DNA of 64,000 nucleotides from Anaerosalibacter massiliensis (GTDB lineage: Bacteria; Bacillota; Clostridia; Tissierellales; Sporanaerobacteraceae): assembly GCA_000751555.1 (NCBI GenBank), contig CCEZ01000019.1:1-64000 (forward strand), in the 5' to 3' direction. Each line of letters starts with the position of its first letter. The first letter of the stretch is position 1. Position numbers and translations under genes: made by a program. Shown here piece after piece: positions 43,118 to 52,154 of this stretch. The notes below the pieces were generated by a model that was not told the DNA's origin, did not search any database, and was given only the letters and a program-made list of their open reading frames with translations.

Positions 43118-43226
43118 TAGGAAAATAATATTTTTTATATAAACGAAAACCTTTTCCTTAGTAAATATTTACAATGTCTATATTTTCATATAAACTATAA
43201 TCAAGAATATATGCGAGGTGATTAAT

Positions 43227-44462
43227 TTGAAGAGTTTTGAAAATATGTTAGAAGAATATGCCCAACTTGCAGTAAAAACAGGTATAAATATTCAAAAGGG
43301 ACAAACTCTAATAATAAATTCTCCTATTGAAGCTGCAGATTTTGTAAGGCTTGTAGCAAAATATGCTTATGAAGAAGGAGCAAAAGAAGTCCATGTAGAA
43401 TGGAATGATGAAAGTCTAACTAGAATGAAATATGATCATGCACCTATAGAAGTATTTGAAAACTTTCCAAAATGGAAAGCCGATGGATTTGAAGAATTTG
43501 CTGAAAATGGAGCAGGATTTCTATCTATAGCTGCATCAAATCCTGAGCTTCTAAAAGGAGTAGACCCTCGAAAAATTGCTGCAAGTAATAAATCTAGCTC
43601 TAAGGCTATGGAAAAGTTTAGAGAATATACTATGAATAATCATGTATCTTGGTGCGTGATTTCCATACCTACAAAAGACTGGGCAGTTAAAGTATTCCCT
43701 GAGATGTCTGAAGAAAAAGCTTTAAATACACTTTGGAAAACCATATTTAAAACTGTAAGGATAGATAAAGAAGATCCTATTAAAGCTTGGAATGAACATT
43801 TAGATAATTTAAATAAAAAATTAGAGTTTTTAAATAAGAAAAAATTTAAAAATCTACATTATACCTCTTCAAATGGTACTGATTTAATTGTTGAACTACC
43901 TAAAGGTCATATATGGGCTGGTGGTGGAGATTATACTACAAAAGATATATTTTTTGTAGCAAATATGCCTACTGAAGAAGTATTTACTTTACCTAAAAAG
44001 ACTGGTGTTAATGGAACAGTTGTAAGTACAAAGCCATTAAACTATAGTGGAAATTTAATAGATAATTTTAAACTTACTTTTAAAGATGGAAAAGTTATAG
44101 ATTTTGAAGCAGAAAAAGGTTATGAGACTCTTAAAAATCTTTTAGAAACTGATGAAGGAGCAAAATACTTAGGAGAGGTAGCATTAGTTCCATATGATTC
44201 ACCAATATCTAATTCAAATATATTATTTTATAATACATTATTTGATGAAAATGCTTCCTGTCATTTAGCTTTTGGTATGGCTTATCCTACCTGTATTGAA
44301 GGTGGAAGTAAAATGGATGATAAGGGAAAAGAAGCCCATGGTGTTAACTCCTCTCTTGTACATGTAGACTTTATGGTAGGAGCAAAAGATTTAAATATTG
44401 TAGGAGAAACTCAAGAATGTGAAAAATTTCAAATATTTAAAAATGGTAATTGGGCCTTTTAA
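43227..44462 (+). CDS. M29-family aminopeptidase
   Basis: A 411-aa metallo-aminopeptidase of the AmpS/thermophilic M29 family that removes N-terminal residues from peptides in the cytoplasm. N-terminal GINIQKGQTLIINSPIEAADFVR; metal ligands in VELPKGHIWAGGG, NMPTEEVFTLPKKTGVNGTV, and C-terminal HLAFGMAY and HGVNSSLVHVDFMVG. The start is the TTG at 43227 after GAGGTG; the GTG at 43218 belongs to that ribosome site. The gene ends before a hairpin that also holds the next gene's ribosome site. Confidence 0.92.
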   Translation: MKSFENMLEEYAQLAVKTGINIQKGQTLIINSPIEAADFVRLVAKYAYEEGAKEVHVEWNDESLTRMKYDHAPIEVFENFPKWKADGFEEFAENGAGFLSIAASNPELLKGVDPRKIAASNKSSSKAMEKFREYTMNNHVSWCVISIPTKDWAVKVFPEMSEEKALNTLWKTIFKTVRIDKEDPIKAWNEHLDNLNKKLEFLNKKKFKNLHYTSSNGTDLIVELPKGHIWAGGGDYTTKDIFFVANMPTEEVFTLPKKTGVNGTVVSTKPLNYSGNLIDNFKLTFKDGKVIDFEAEKGYETLKNLLETDEGAKYLGEVALVPYDSPISNSNILFYNTLFDENASCHLAFGMAYPTCIEGGSKMDDKGKEAHGVNSSLVHVDFMVGAKDLNIVGETQECEKFQIFKNGNWAF

Positions 44463-44501
44463 TCTTTACAAACTTTTACCGTAATTTAACATATTTTTAA
44501 T

Positions 44502-44550
44502 AAACCTCCCATATGATTAAATTAAATATAATTTCAAGGGAGGTTTTTTT
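44502..44550 (+). terminator. Hairpin that is both terminator and ribosome-site mask
   Basis: AAACCTCCC (44502-44510) pairs with GGGAGGTTT (44538-44546), followed by a T-run up to the phosphatase ATG at 44551. The 3' arm is the phosphatase Shine-Dalgarno. The structure can end aminopeptidase transcription and, on readthrough, hide the ribosome site. The loop contains TATAAT (44527-44532) without a clear -35. Confidence 0.65.
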
Positions 44551-45885
44551 ATGAATTTTTTTAAGAAAAAAAGATTTAATTTAGTTTTAACAACATTATT
44601 AGTTCTTTCCCTATTTCTGGCAATATATATTCCTTCTTTTGCCCAACCAAGTAGAGTTAAAAATGTAATACTTCTCATTGGAGATGGAATGGGTACTGAG
44701 CAAGTTAATTTAGGAAGGATCCATAAAGGTGATAGTCTATATATGGACGAGTTTGATTATACTGGTACTGCTTCTACATATTCGGCAGATCCCGGCAATA
44801 AATGGGTTACTGATTCTGCTGCAGCAGGAACTGCATTAGCTACTGGTGTAAAAACCTATGCTGGAGCTATAAGTGTAGACTTAAACCAGAAACCTATAGA
44901 GACAATACTTGAAAAAGCTCAAAAAAATAAGAAATCTACAGGTATTGTAACTACTACTAGGGTCACCCATGCAACACCTGCTTGTTTTGCTTCCCACAAT
45001 ATTAATAGAGGCAATGAAACTGAAATAGCTGTAGATATAATAGAAAATAAAGTAGATGTAATACTAGGAGGAGGAAAAGTTAATTTTATTGATAAAAAAG
45101 ATGGTGGTAAAAGAAAAGATGGTAGGAATCTTATAGAAGAAGCTAAAAACATAGGTTATAAATATATAGAAACAAAAAATGATTTAAAAAATATAGATGA
45201 CGGAAAAATTCTTGGTCTGTTTAACAACTCTCATATAAATTATAAATTAGATAGAAATTCTTCAGTAGAACCAAATCTTGAGGAAATGACAAATAAAGCT
45301 ATAGATATATTAAGTAAGAATAATAAAGGATTTTTCTTAATGGTTGAGGGTGGAAGAATAGATCATGCTGCCCATGGCAATGATCCTGGCACTATGGTCA
45401 ATGAAGTATTAGATTTTGATGAGGCAGTAAAGGCCGCTTATGAGTTTGCAAAAAAAGATAAACAAACTTTGGTTATAGTCACAGCAGATCATGAAACTGG
45501 AGGTCTTTCTATTGGTGCCAATGACAAATATGAATACTATCCAGAAGTTTTAAAAGGTCAAAGAAAATCAATTGAATACTTATCAGAAATTATTACAATA
45601 TCTAATTATAAAGCTGTAATTAAAGATGAACTAGGAATAAATGATCTCACTAAAAAAGAAGAATCAGAAATAACGCTTGCATTAGAAAATAAAAATAAAA
45701 GAGATATTTTTGAAATACTTACTAATATAATGAATACAAGATCAAATACTGGGTGGACTTCCTTAGCTCATACAGGAGTAGATGTCCCTGTTAAAGCCTA
45801 TGGACCAAATGCAGAGCTATTTTCAAAACATCTAGATAATACAGATATAAATAAATTAGCTATATTATCTATGAAACTAAAGTAA
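44551..45885 (+). CDS. phoA: Secreted alkaline phosphatase (PhoA family)
   Basis: A 444-aa enzyme with a signal peptide ending ...IPSFA (about residue 31). Metal ligand Asp45 in LLIGDGMG, catalytic Ser89 in VTDSAAAGTALATG, THATPACFASH, EGGRIDHAAHGND, TADHETGGLS and the C-terminal His in WTSLAHTGVDVPV complete the active site. It releases phosphate from monoesters outside the cell. Its ribosome site lies in the 3' arm of a terminator-like hairpin. The two-component system downstream is convergent, so it is not in one operon; phosphate regulation is possible but not shown. Confidence 0.94.
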   Translation: MNFFKKKRFNLVLTTLLVLSLFLAIYIPSFAQPSRVKNVILLIGDGMGTEQVNLGRIHKGDSLYMDEFDYTGTASTYSADPGNKWVTDSAAAGTALATGVKTYAGAISVDLNQKPIETILEKAQKNKKSTGIVTTTRVTHATPACFASHNINRGNETEIAVDIIENKVDVILGGGKVNFIDKKDGGKRKDGRNLIEEAKNIGYKYIETKNDLKNIDDGKILGLFNNSHINYKLDRNSSVEPNLEEMTNKAIDILSKNNKGFFLMVEGGRIDHAAHGNDPGTMVNEVLDFDEAVKAAYEFAKKDKQTLVIVTADHETGGLSIGANDKYEYYPEVLKGQRKSIEYLSEIITISNYKAVIKDELGINDLTKKEESEITLALENKNKRDIFEILTNIMNTRSNTGWTSLAHTGVDVPVKAYGPNAELFSKHLDNTDINKLAILSMKLK

Positions 45886-45899
45886 TATTTACTTAAATA

Positions 45900-45950
45900 A
45901 ATAGAGTAGATTTTAGTAAAAAATCAATCTTATTAAAAATCTACTCTATT
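45900..45950. terminator. Long inverted repeat between convergent genes
   Basis: AATAGAGTAGATTTT (45900-45914) and AAAATCTACTCTATT (45936-45950) form a perfect 15-bp stem with a 21-nt loop. It sits between the phosphatase and the histidine kinase, and likely ends both transcripts although T-runs are weak. Confidence 0.6.
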
Positions 45951-45953
45951 CAT

Positions 45954-47198
45954 TTATATCACGCCTTTTAAAAAAGTGATAATAAATTTAGTCCCTATTC
46001 CTTTTTCACTTCTTACTTTTATGCTCCCATTTTGTGCTTCAATTATAGATTTAGAAAGATTTAAACCTATACCAATACTTTCCGCTTTTACTTTAGTAGA
46101 AGCCTTGTAAAATCTTTTAAATATATGTGGCAAATCTTTTTCATCTATTCCTTCACCATTATCTTCAATGATTATTTGGCTAAATAATGGAGTTTCACCT
46201 AGGCTTATTTTAATTTCTCCACCCTCATAGCTATGCTCTATAGAGTTTTTGATAATATTTGTTAAAGCTTCTATTGTCCAATCCATATCTCCATATAAAT
46301 AAAAATCTTCATTTTCTCCTATAATATTTATCTTCTGTTTTTTCTCACTAGCTTTCATATTTAAAGAAGATATAGAGGCTTTAACTACTTCTATCAATGG
46401 GACTCTTTCTTCTCTAAATTGTATAGCACCTGCCTCAATCCTTGCTAATTTCAAAAGATTTATAATAAGCCATTCCATTCTAGAAAGTTGGCTTTTCATT
46501 TTATTTAAAAAATCCTTTCTAATGTCTTCTTCCATGTTCTCATCTTCAATTATTAACTCGTTTAACATGATTAAAGAAGATAATGGAGTTTTTAATTGAT
46601 GTGAAATATCGGATATTATGTTTTTCAAAAATATTTTTTCCTCTTTTAAACTTCCTAAAGTAGATTCCAACCTGTTTGACATATTATTAAACTGATTGCT
46701 TAATATACTAAAATCTCCTTCGCCTTCTTCTTTTAATTTAATAGAAAAATCGCCTTCTACAACTCTTTCGGCAGCAAAAGAAATTTTCCGTACCTTTTTA
46801 TAAATAGAATTATATTCTGATATTATTAATAAAAGTAAAGGTATAAAATAACCAAGAGACACAACGAACAATATGATTTCAATTTTAGGACTTATATTTT
46901 TTAATAAAGGTTGGGCGACTTTTTCAAGATTTTCATCATAACCATACTGGGACAGAATTTTTCTACCATTTCCTATTTCCTCCTGACTAGGTCCATTAGT
47001 TATATACTTGATAATATCATTTTCTAAATCAGGATGTTTGGTTAAAATATTTCCTACTAATGCCGCATTTTGATCAATTATTCTTTCATTCAATTTTTCC
47101 ATTTTTGCACCTGCTATTATGAATATAAAAATGCTAAATACAATTTGAAATACTAAAAGCTTTGCAGCAATAGATTTAATTTCAGGATTTCTAAACAT
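45954..47198 (-). CDS. Sensor histidine kinase
   Basis: A 414-aa membrane kinase: helix 1 (~10-30), an extracellular loop of ~75 residues, helix 2 (~107-128), HAMP (~130-185), dimerisation box with the phosphorylated His in ISDISHQLKTPL, and an ATPase domain with N-box IKNSIEHS, G1 DNGEGID, F-box HIFKRFYK and G2 GIGLNLSKS. It pairs with the OmpR-type regulator encoded one base upstream. The extracellular loop is too short for a known sensor domain; ligand unknown. Confidence 0.9.
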   Translation of the reverse strand: MFRNPEIKSIAAKLLVFQIVFSIFIFIIAGAKMEKLNERIIDQNAALVGNILTKHPDLENDIIKYITNGPSQEEIGNGRKILSQYGYDENLEKVAQPLLKNISPKIEIILFVVSLGYFIPLLLLIISEYNSIYKKVRKISFAAERVVEGDFSIKLKEEGEGDFSILSNQFNNMSNRLESTLGSLKEEKIFLKNIISDISHQLKTPLSSLIMLNELIIEDENMEEDIRKDFLNKMKSQLSRMEWLIINLLKLARIEAGAIQFREERVPLIEVVKASISSLNMKASEKKQKINIIGENEDFYLYGDMDWTIEALTNIIKNSIEHSYEGGEIKISLGETPLFSQIIIEDNGEGIDEKDLPHIFKRFYKASTKVKAESIGIGLNLSKSIIEAQNGSIKVRSEKGIGTKFIITFLKGVI

Positions 47199-47199
47199 T

Positions 47200-47892
47200 C
47201 TATCCCCTCCTTATATCTGTATCCCATTTATATCCTAATCCTCTTACTGTTTTAATATACTTAGGTATTGATGAGCTATCTTCTATTTTTTCTCTAAGTC
47301 TTTTTATATAGACTGAAAGGGTATTGTCATCTACAAACTCTCCACTAGTATCCCAAAGTCTTTCTAATATAGTGTTTCTTGAAAGAATTTGATTAGGATT
47401 TTTCATGAAATGCACAAGAAGTTTATATTCAATAGGTGTAAGAAAAATTTCTTCTCCATTTTTTTCTACTTTCCCCTCTAAAAGAAACATCTTTATATCT
47501 TCAGATATTAAAATATCTCCATAGCTATCCTCTTCATATCTTCTTAATACAGCCTTGATTCTTGAGATAAGTTCTCTTATTCTAAAAGGTTTAGTGATAT
47601 AATCATCACCACCAATATCAAGACCCATTACAATATTTACTTCTTCATCACAAGCTGTTAAGAAAATTATAGGGGTATTAGATTTTTCTCTTATTTCTTT
47701 ACAAAGCTCATATCCGCTTCCATCAGGAAGCATTACATCTAAAAGCACTAATCTATATGTATTTTCTTCAAATAATTCTTTCCCTTCTAATATGGTCTCT
47801 GATACATCAACTTCATAGCCTTCATTTTTTAATGAATACTCTATTCCAATGGCTAATGTACTATCATCCTCTACAAGTAATATTCTATTCAT
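47200..47892 (-). CDS. OmpR-family response regulator
   Basis: A 230-aa regulator with a receiver domain (acidic ED at 8-9, phospho-Asp52 in LLDVMLPDG, Lys in ITKPF) and a winged-helix output domain (EEIFLTPIEYKLLVHFMKNP, DDNTLSVYIKRLREKIE, IKTVRGLGYKW). It is the first gene of a two-gene operon with the kinase. The closest plausible target in the window is the ABC transporter at 39-42.5 kb, which has a TTACA-N4-TGTAA palindrome; this is inference. Confidence 0.92.
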   Translation of the reverse strand: MNRILLVEDDSTLAIGIEYSLKNEGYEVDVSETILEGKELFEENTYRLVLLDVMLPDGSGYELCKEIREKSNTPIIFLTACDEEVNIVMGLDIGGDDYITKPFRIRELISRIKAVLRRYEEDSYGDILISEDIKMFLLEGKVEKNGEEIFLTPIEYKLLVHFMKNPNQILSRNTILERLWDTSGEFVDDNTLSVYIKRLREKIEDSSSIPKYIKTVRGLGYKWDTDIRRG

Positions 47893-47931
47893 AATAATTC
47901 TCCTTTTGCCTTTTTATAAATTATACCATAG

Positions 47932-47974
47932 ACAAAAAAATAACAGGGGATTTTATAAATTAAATACCCCTGTT
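47932..47974 (-). terminator. Terminator after the ECF S-component gene
   Basis: The stem AACAGGGG/CCCCTGTT (47942-47949 with 47967-47974) is followed on the minus strand by ATTTTTTTG. The gene's stop codon (47953-47955) lies in the loop. Confidence 0.8.
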
Positions 47975-48450
47975 TTCTTTAGAGCTACTCCCAATACTGT
48001 AGCTACTACTCCACCAAATAGTCCTTGTACTATATTACCAGGAACAGAAGCTAATGCTGCTTTGGCTCCGTACATAAATATTTCTGCTATATAATATCCA
48101 AAAGCCATCCAAACTCCTCCTAATATCATTGGAATAATTGGAACTTTTTTTCCTAGATTAGTTTTCAATAAACTAGCTGCTATGAACCCTTCTAATCCCT
48201 TAACAATAAAAGTAATAGGAACATAATGTGTGTATCCAAGTAACATATCAGCTAATCCAGAACCAAAACCTCCTACTATGAATCCACCTTTCCTGCCAAA
48301 CATAATTGCAGCTAAGAACACTACCATATCTCCTAAATTTAAATATCCTTTTGTAGATGGTGTAGGTATATGGACAACCATGGTCATTACAGTAGTAAGA
48401 GCAATCATAATAGCATATCTAGTTATTTCTTTCAATTTTTGATTTTCCAT
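47953..48450 (-). CDS. ECF transporter S component (DUF3816-type, ligand unknown)
   Basis: A 165-aa membrane protein with about five to six helices. The sequence IPTPSTKGYLNLGDMVVFLAAIMFG, then GGFGSGLADMLLGYTHYVPITFIVKGLEGF, is the hallmark of this S-component family. It has no ATPase or T component next to it, so it would use a shared energising module; the EcfAAT encoded at 29.6-31.7 kb is one possibility. Thiamine precursors and other vitamins have been suggested for relatives. No recognisable riboswitch lies upstream. Confidence 0.85.
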   Translation of the reverse strand: MENQKLKEITRYAIMIALTTVMTMVVHIPTPSTKGYLNLGDMVVFLAAIMFGRKGGFIVGGFGSGLADMLLGYTHYVPITFIVKGLEGFIAASLLKTNLGKKVPIIPMILGGVWMAFGYYIAEIFMYGAKAALASVPGNIVQGLFGGVVATVLGVALKKTGVFNL

Positions 48451-48554
48451 TTATATGTCCCCCTTTTATTTATGTGTATGGGTACATTTATTATTTTCCG
48501 AAACCGTACTCATATATATCATAATATATTAAATACGCTTTTTCAAGATAAAAT

Positions 48555-48581
48555 AAAAGACTATTGCTTAAATAGTCTTTT
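48555..48581. terminator. Terminator after the hemerythrin gene
   Basis: The perfect 11-bp stem AAAAGACTATT/AATAGTCTTTT (48555-48565 with 48571-48581) lies just past the hemerythrin stop, with terminal A/T runs for either direction. Confidence 0.75.
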
Positions 48582-48600
48582 ATAATTTAATTTATAAGAT

Positions 48601-49017
48601 CTAATATACACCTTTTTCATTTAAAAAATCTTTATATCCCATGTCACTTTTTAAGATATGATTTTCAATCCAATTGGCTATAAATAATATAAGATCCATC
48701 CCCATCTTTTTCTGTTCAATATCCACTTCTTCTTCACTTATAGAAATTACTTTTTCTATAAATTTCTTATGTGCCTTTATCTGATCTTCAGTTCCATCAT
48801 ATCCATATTTCTTCATAAGCTCTTCTTCAAAACTAAAATGGTACTCTGCATAGTCTTTAAGTTCATATAATATTTCTATTATTTCATCATATCTATCTAT
48901 TCCATCCTTTAATGAAACAATAGTATATAACCTTGAGCCTATTCTAAAAAGTTCCTTATGTTGTTTATCAATATCTTCAATATTTACACTAAAATCTTCC
49001 TTCCAAGTAAAAAGCAT
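48601..49017 (-). CDS. Bacteriohemerythrin
   Basis: A 138-aa oxygen- or iron-binding protein with a di-iron site. The ligands are in place: His20 (DIDKQHKELF), His60 and Glu64 (YHFSFEEEL), His83, His120 and Asp125 (HILKSDMGY). The N-terminal FTWKEDFSVNIEDID is characteristic. In anaerobes such proteins may bind O2 or NO for protection or sensing. It is monocistronic with its own terminator and a GGGGAGG ribosome site. Confidence 0.92.
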   Translation of the reverse strand: MLFTWKEDFSVNIEDIDKQHKELFRIGSRLYTIVSLKDGIDRYDEIIEILYELKDYAEYHFSFEEELMKKYGYDGTEDQIKAHKKFIEKVISISEEEVDIEQKKMGMDLILFIANWIENHILKSDMGYKDFLNEKGVY

Positions 49018-49171
49018 ATTCTAACCTCCCCATAGGACTATATACCCAAAAATATATTTTTAAAATTTAATACCATAAGAAATTTTATTATTTTTATAGT
49101 ATAATACTATTATAAAAATGTATTTTCCATAAATTAAATATAGATTTCAATTATTCAAGAGGAGTGAAAAA

Positions 49172-49393
49172 ATGATAAAAAAAATTGATTGTCTTGGCGA
49201 TTTCTGTCCCTTGCCTTTACTTAAAGCTCAACAAGAATATAAAAGGATTAAAAGTGGAGAAAAAGTAGTACTAATAACTGATCTTAGCTGTGCCTCCTCC
49301 AATATAAGAGATGCATTTGAAGATGAAAAATGTATAGTTGAAGATGAAGAAGAAATACCAGGTATTTGGCAAATAACAATTAAAAAATTATAA
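49172..49393 (+). CDS. TusA-family sulfurtransferase
   Basis: A 73-aa protein with the TusA fold and the CPxP motif CLGDFCPLPLL (Cys12 carries sulfur; Cys7 is a second cysteine). It then reads SGEKVVLITDLSCASSNI with another cysteine, replacing the more usual ...TDDPGA/S. Members shuttle sulfur or selenium between desulfurases and acceptors, and many accompany YeeE/YedE or DsrE proteins. Here it stands alone, convergent with a LysR gene, though a desulfurase-DsrE pair lies ~11 kb away. Confidence 0.88.
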   Translation: MIKKIDCLGDFCPLPLLKAQQEYKRIKSGEKVVLITDLSCASSNIRDAFEDEKCIVEDEEEIPGIWQITIKKL

Positions 49394-50305
49394 TTAACAA
49401 AAAGTGTCCCTGCCAAACTTTTTCATATAATTAATGAAATTATTTATATATTCATCTTTCAACTGTTCTTTTTGATATAACATACAAATATCACATTTAA
49501 CCTCTAGATCTTTTATAGGCTTAGTTTTTAAAACGCCTGTATATAACTCCTTCTTAGCAGATATATAAGGGACCATGGATACACCATGATTCTTTATAAC
49601 TGATGTTTTAATTGATTCTATACTACCTAACTCCATATGAATATTTAAACTATCAAGTAAAATAGAGTTCTCATAGAACATATTCTCTGTAACTTTCCTT
49701 ATACCACTTTCTTCTGGCCCTAATATGAACGGATAAGAAGCTATTTCTTTAAGGCTAATGTATTCATCTGCATCTTTTATGTATTCGTTTTCAGGTGAAT
49801 ATATAAAAACTAAATTGCTTTTGCCAAGTTTAATACATTCAATGCTTTTCTTATTTATAGGAATAGTTACAAAACCTACATCTGCACCATTACTCAATAT
49901 TAAATCCACTACATTTTTAGTATAATCGCTTTTAGTAGAAAACTTTACATCTTTATGCTTCTCCTTATAAGTATAGAGGGTACAGGGAATTAAATACTCA
50001 CTTACACTGCCAGATGATACAATTCTTATTTCCTTTATCTGAACTTCATCACATTTTTTTATTTCTTCAATCATATTATCATATAAACTTAAAAATATTT
50101 CTGCATATTTAAATACTATATCCCCTTTTTCTGTTGGTTCAACCCCTCTATTACTCCTTTCTAAAAGTTTACAATCTAATTCCTTTTCTATAGATTTTAG
50201 TTTCTGACTTAAAGCTGATTGGGTCAAATGCAATTTATTTGCCGCTTTAGAAATACTATTTTCTTCTATTATCTCTATAAAAGCTCTTAAATTATAAATA
50301 TTCAT
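49394..50305 (-). CDS. LysR-family transcriptional regulator
   Basis: A 303-aa LysR protein: helix-turn-helix NLRAFIEIIEENSISKAANKLHLTQSALSQKLKSIE (about residues 4-38, shown in parts), then a two-lobed effector domain (IRIVSSGSVSEYLIPCTLYTYK, GADVGFVTIPI). It resembles the CysL/YeiE-type regulators that control sulfur genes. It is divergent from the yeiH-like gene, which it most likely controls. It has abutting 3' ends with the TusA gene and no terminator visible between. Confidence 0.88.
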   Translation of the reverse strand: MNIYNLRAFIEIIEENSISKAANKLHLTQSALSQKLKSIEKELDCKLLERSNRGVEPTEKGDIVFKYAEIFLSLYDNMIEEIKKCDEVQIKEIRIVSSGSVSEYLIPCTLYTYKEKHKDVKFSTKSDYTKNVVDLILSNGADVGFVTIPINKKSIECIKLGKSNLVFIYSPENEYIKDADEYISLKEIASYPFILGPEESGIRKVTENMFYENSILLDSLNIHMELGSIESIKTSVIKNHGVSMVPYISAKKELYTGVLKTKPIKDLEVKCDICMLYQKEQLKDEYINNFINYMKKFGRDTFC

Positions 50306-50406
50306 AGTAGCTCCCCTTTCCTCCTATAAATCCATATTATCAGATTATAAAACAAGACTAAATTATGAAGGATCTTATATTGTTTGTTAATTGACTATCA
50401 ATAACT

Positions 50407-50421
50407 CTTATACACTATAAG
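50407..50421. promoter_or_regulatory. LysR-type box in the LysR/YeiH intergenic region
   Basis: CTTAT-ACACT-ATAAG is a perfect inverted repeat of T-N11-A geometry, in the 350-bp gene-free stretch (50306-50657) between the LysR gene and its divergent neighbour. The rest of that stretch is AT-rich with no other element I could support. Confidence 0.45.
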
Positions 50422-50657
50422 CATAATTAATCACTACTAATTACTAATATATTATACAATTGTAGTTAGAGAATAATTATGTAGCTAAATGTTACTATTT
50501 TAACAAGTCTTTGTCAATATAATAAACTTAAAATTCCAAACTATTAAAATTAATTTATTATTTACATATTATAAACTACATATATACTTGACTTTTAAAC
50601 TTTTATGGTTTGGAAAATACTATTTAATTTTCATTATATTTTAAAGGAGGGATATAT

Positions 50658-51725
50658 ATGTTATTAGGTGTAGTAGTATGTGTAATTATAGCCTTTATAG
50701 CAACTTATCTAGGTGGATTACAACGTGTAATAGGTGGCCCTATGATAGGTCTCTTCATTGGAATGTTAGTTGCTAATATTAAACCACCAGAAGGAGATTT
50801 TAAAGATGGTACAACTTTTGCCGCTAAAAAGTTCTTGAATTTAGGAATTATAGTTACAGGTGCAACTCTAAGCTTCAAAGAAATTGTAGGATTTGGAGCT
50901 AGTGCACTTCCTCTTATTATTTTTAATATAGCTCTTGCTCTTGGTATTGCTTATTTAATAGGTGGAAAACTAGGAGTAAGTAAAAATACAAGAACCTTAG
51001 TAGGGGGAGGAACTTCTATTTGTGGTGGTACTGCTATAGCCACTTTATCATCTATAATAGAAGCAAAAGAGTCAGAAATGGCTTATGCACTTACAGCAAT
51101 ATTTTTATTTGATATTATAGCTGCTTTAGGCTTTCCCTATTTAGGAAGAGCATTGGCCTTATCTCCAGAACAATTTGGTGTACTGGCAGGAACAGCTATA
51201 AATGATACCTCAAGTGTAGTAGCTGCTGCTGATACCTTTGATAAGCTATTAGGTAATCTATCTATGTCTGCTAGCGGATTAACTGGAGGCAACTTGGCTG
51301 TAATAGTCAAATTAACACGTACAACTATGTTAGTTGTTCTAGCAATAATTTTCACTTTTATTACAATTAATAATAAAAGAAAAAGCTTAGCTGTTCAAGG
51401 GATCAATGGCTCATCATCTTCAATAGATGATGGTAAAAATGAATCCGTAGGAAAAATAGTTCTTAGAGTATTTCCATGGTTTATACTAATATTTGTAATA
51501 ATGGCCCTTTTAAATACCATAGGAGTATTTCCTGAAAGTACTGCACCTTTTATTAAAAAAGCATCTAAATTTTTAGTAACAACAGCTCTTGCCGGTGTTG
51601 GATTCAAGATTAATTTTAAGGACTTATTTACAAAAGGCATAAAACCTATTATGCTAGGTGGCTGTACTTGGATTGGACTTTGTATATCATCAATGACCTA
51701 TATCTTCTTTATAATGACTAAATAA
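50658..51725 (+). CDS. YeiH/putative sulfate exporter family membrane protein
   Basis: A 355-aa membrane protein with about ten hydrophobic helices. Family signatures: GGPMIGLFIGMLVAN, KKFLNLGIIVTGATLSF, GGGTSICGGTAIATLS, AINDTSSVVAAADTF and FLVTTALAGVGFKIN. Members are divergently paired with LysR regulators, as here, and have been linked to sulfate, sulfite or taurine-derived sulfur export, but the substrate is generally unproven. AAAGGAGGGATATAT precedes the start. It ends at a strong terminator. Confidence 0.9.
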   Translation: MLLGVVVCVIIAFIATYLGGLQRVIGGPMIGLFIGMLVANIKPPEGDFKDGTTFAAKKFLNLGIIVTGATLSFKEIVGFGASALPLIIFNIALALGIAYLIGGKLGVSKNTRTLVGGGTSICGGTAIATLSSIIEAKESEMAYALTAIFLFDIIAALGFPYLGRALALSPEQFGVLAGTAINDTSSVVAAADTFDKLLGNLSMSASGLTGGNLAVIVKLTRTTMLVVLAIIFTFITINNKRKSLAVQGINGSSSSIDDGKNESVGKIVLRVFPWFILIFVIMALLNTIGVFPESTAPFIKKASKFLVTTALAGVGFKINFKDLFTKGIKPIMLGGCTWIGLCISSMTYIFFIMTK

Positions 51726-51736
51726 TTTTTTATAAT

Positions 51737-51770
51737 AAAAGATGTGATTTTCTCACATCTTTTTATATTT
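51737..51770 (+). terminator. Terminator after the yeiH-like gene
   Basis: The stem AAAAGATGTGA/TCACATCTTTT (51737-51747 with 51753-51763) is followed by TTATATTTT. Confidence 0.85.
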
Positions 51771-51819
51771 TAGTGTAACCATAGCCACTTTAGAAAAGCA
51801 TGAATATATTCACACCTTT

Positions 51820-52139
51820 CTAAAATTCCTTCCTGTGGCGAAGTCCCACTAGATTTGATATATGAATAGTAAATATAATTCCTGCCCCTGGCTTCTTAAG
51901 CCCACCTGCTTCTATCATTGTGTCAAATATTTTTTTATATTTTGATTCTTACTTACTATAAGTATTATTTCCTTTGAAGCTTCAATATGTATATTTAAAA
52001 ACTTTTGTATTTCACTTTCTCCAGTTCCTCTTCCATACAAAATTGTAGCCCCCTTTGCCCCTGCATCTTTTGCTTTATCAACTATTTTATCTGCCTTACC
52101 CCTTTCAACTATAGCTACAATACATATCTTTTCTTCCAT
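51820..52139 (-). pseudogene. PII-like signalling protein, frameshifted
   Basis: The frame from 52139 (MEEKICIVAIVERGKADKIV, AGAKGATILYGRGTGESE, EIILIVSKNQNIKK) is a PII-like protein of the transporter-associated type, but it stops after 74 residues. A one-base shift at the T7 run (51930-51936) restores IFDTMIEAGGLKKPGAGIIF and then the end TIHISNLVGLRHRKEF, stopping at 51820. The full product would be ~105 aa, normal for the family. It sits next to a broken DUF1538 gene, its usual partner. A homopolymer sequencing error could mimic this frameshift, but the neighbour has several lesions. Confidence 0.8.
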
Positions 52140-52154
52140 TATATAATCCCTTTC

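Noticed and set aside
43168-43201. Promoter TTTACA...TATAAT before the aminopeptidase gene
   Set aside because: The spacing is 22 bp to TATAAT or 15 bp to TATAAA, neither convincing, so it is not listed.
48451-48540. Riboswitch before the DUF3816-type S component
   Set aside because: The leader is short (~70-80 nt) with only weak pairing, and matches no TPP, preQ1 or other vitamin aptamer I can recognise.
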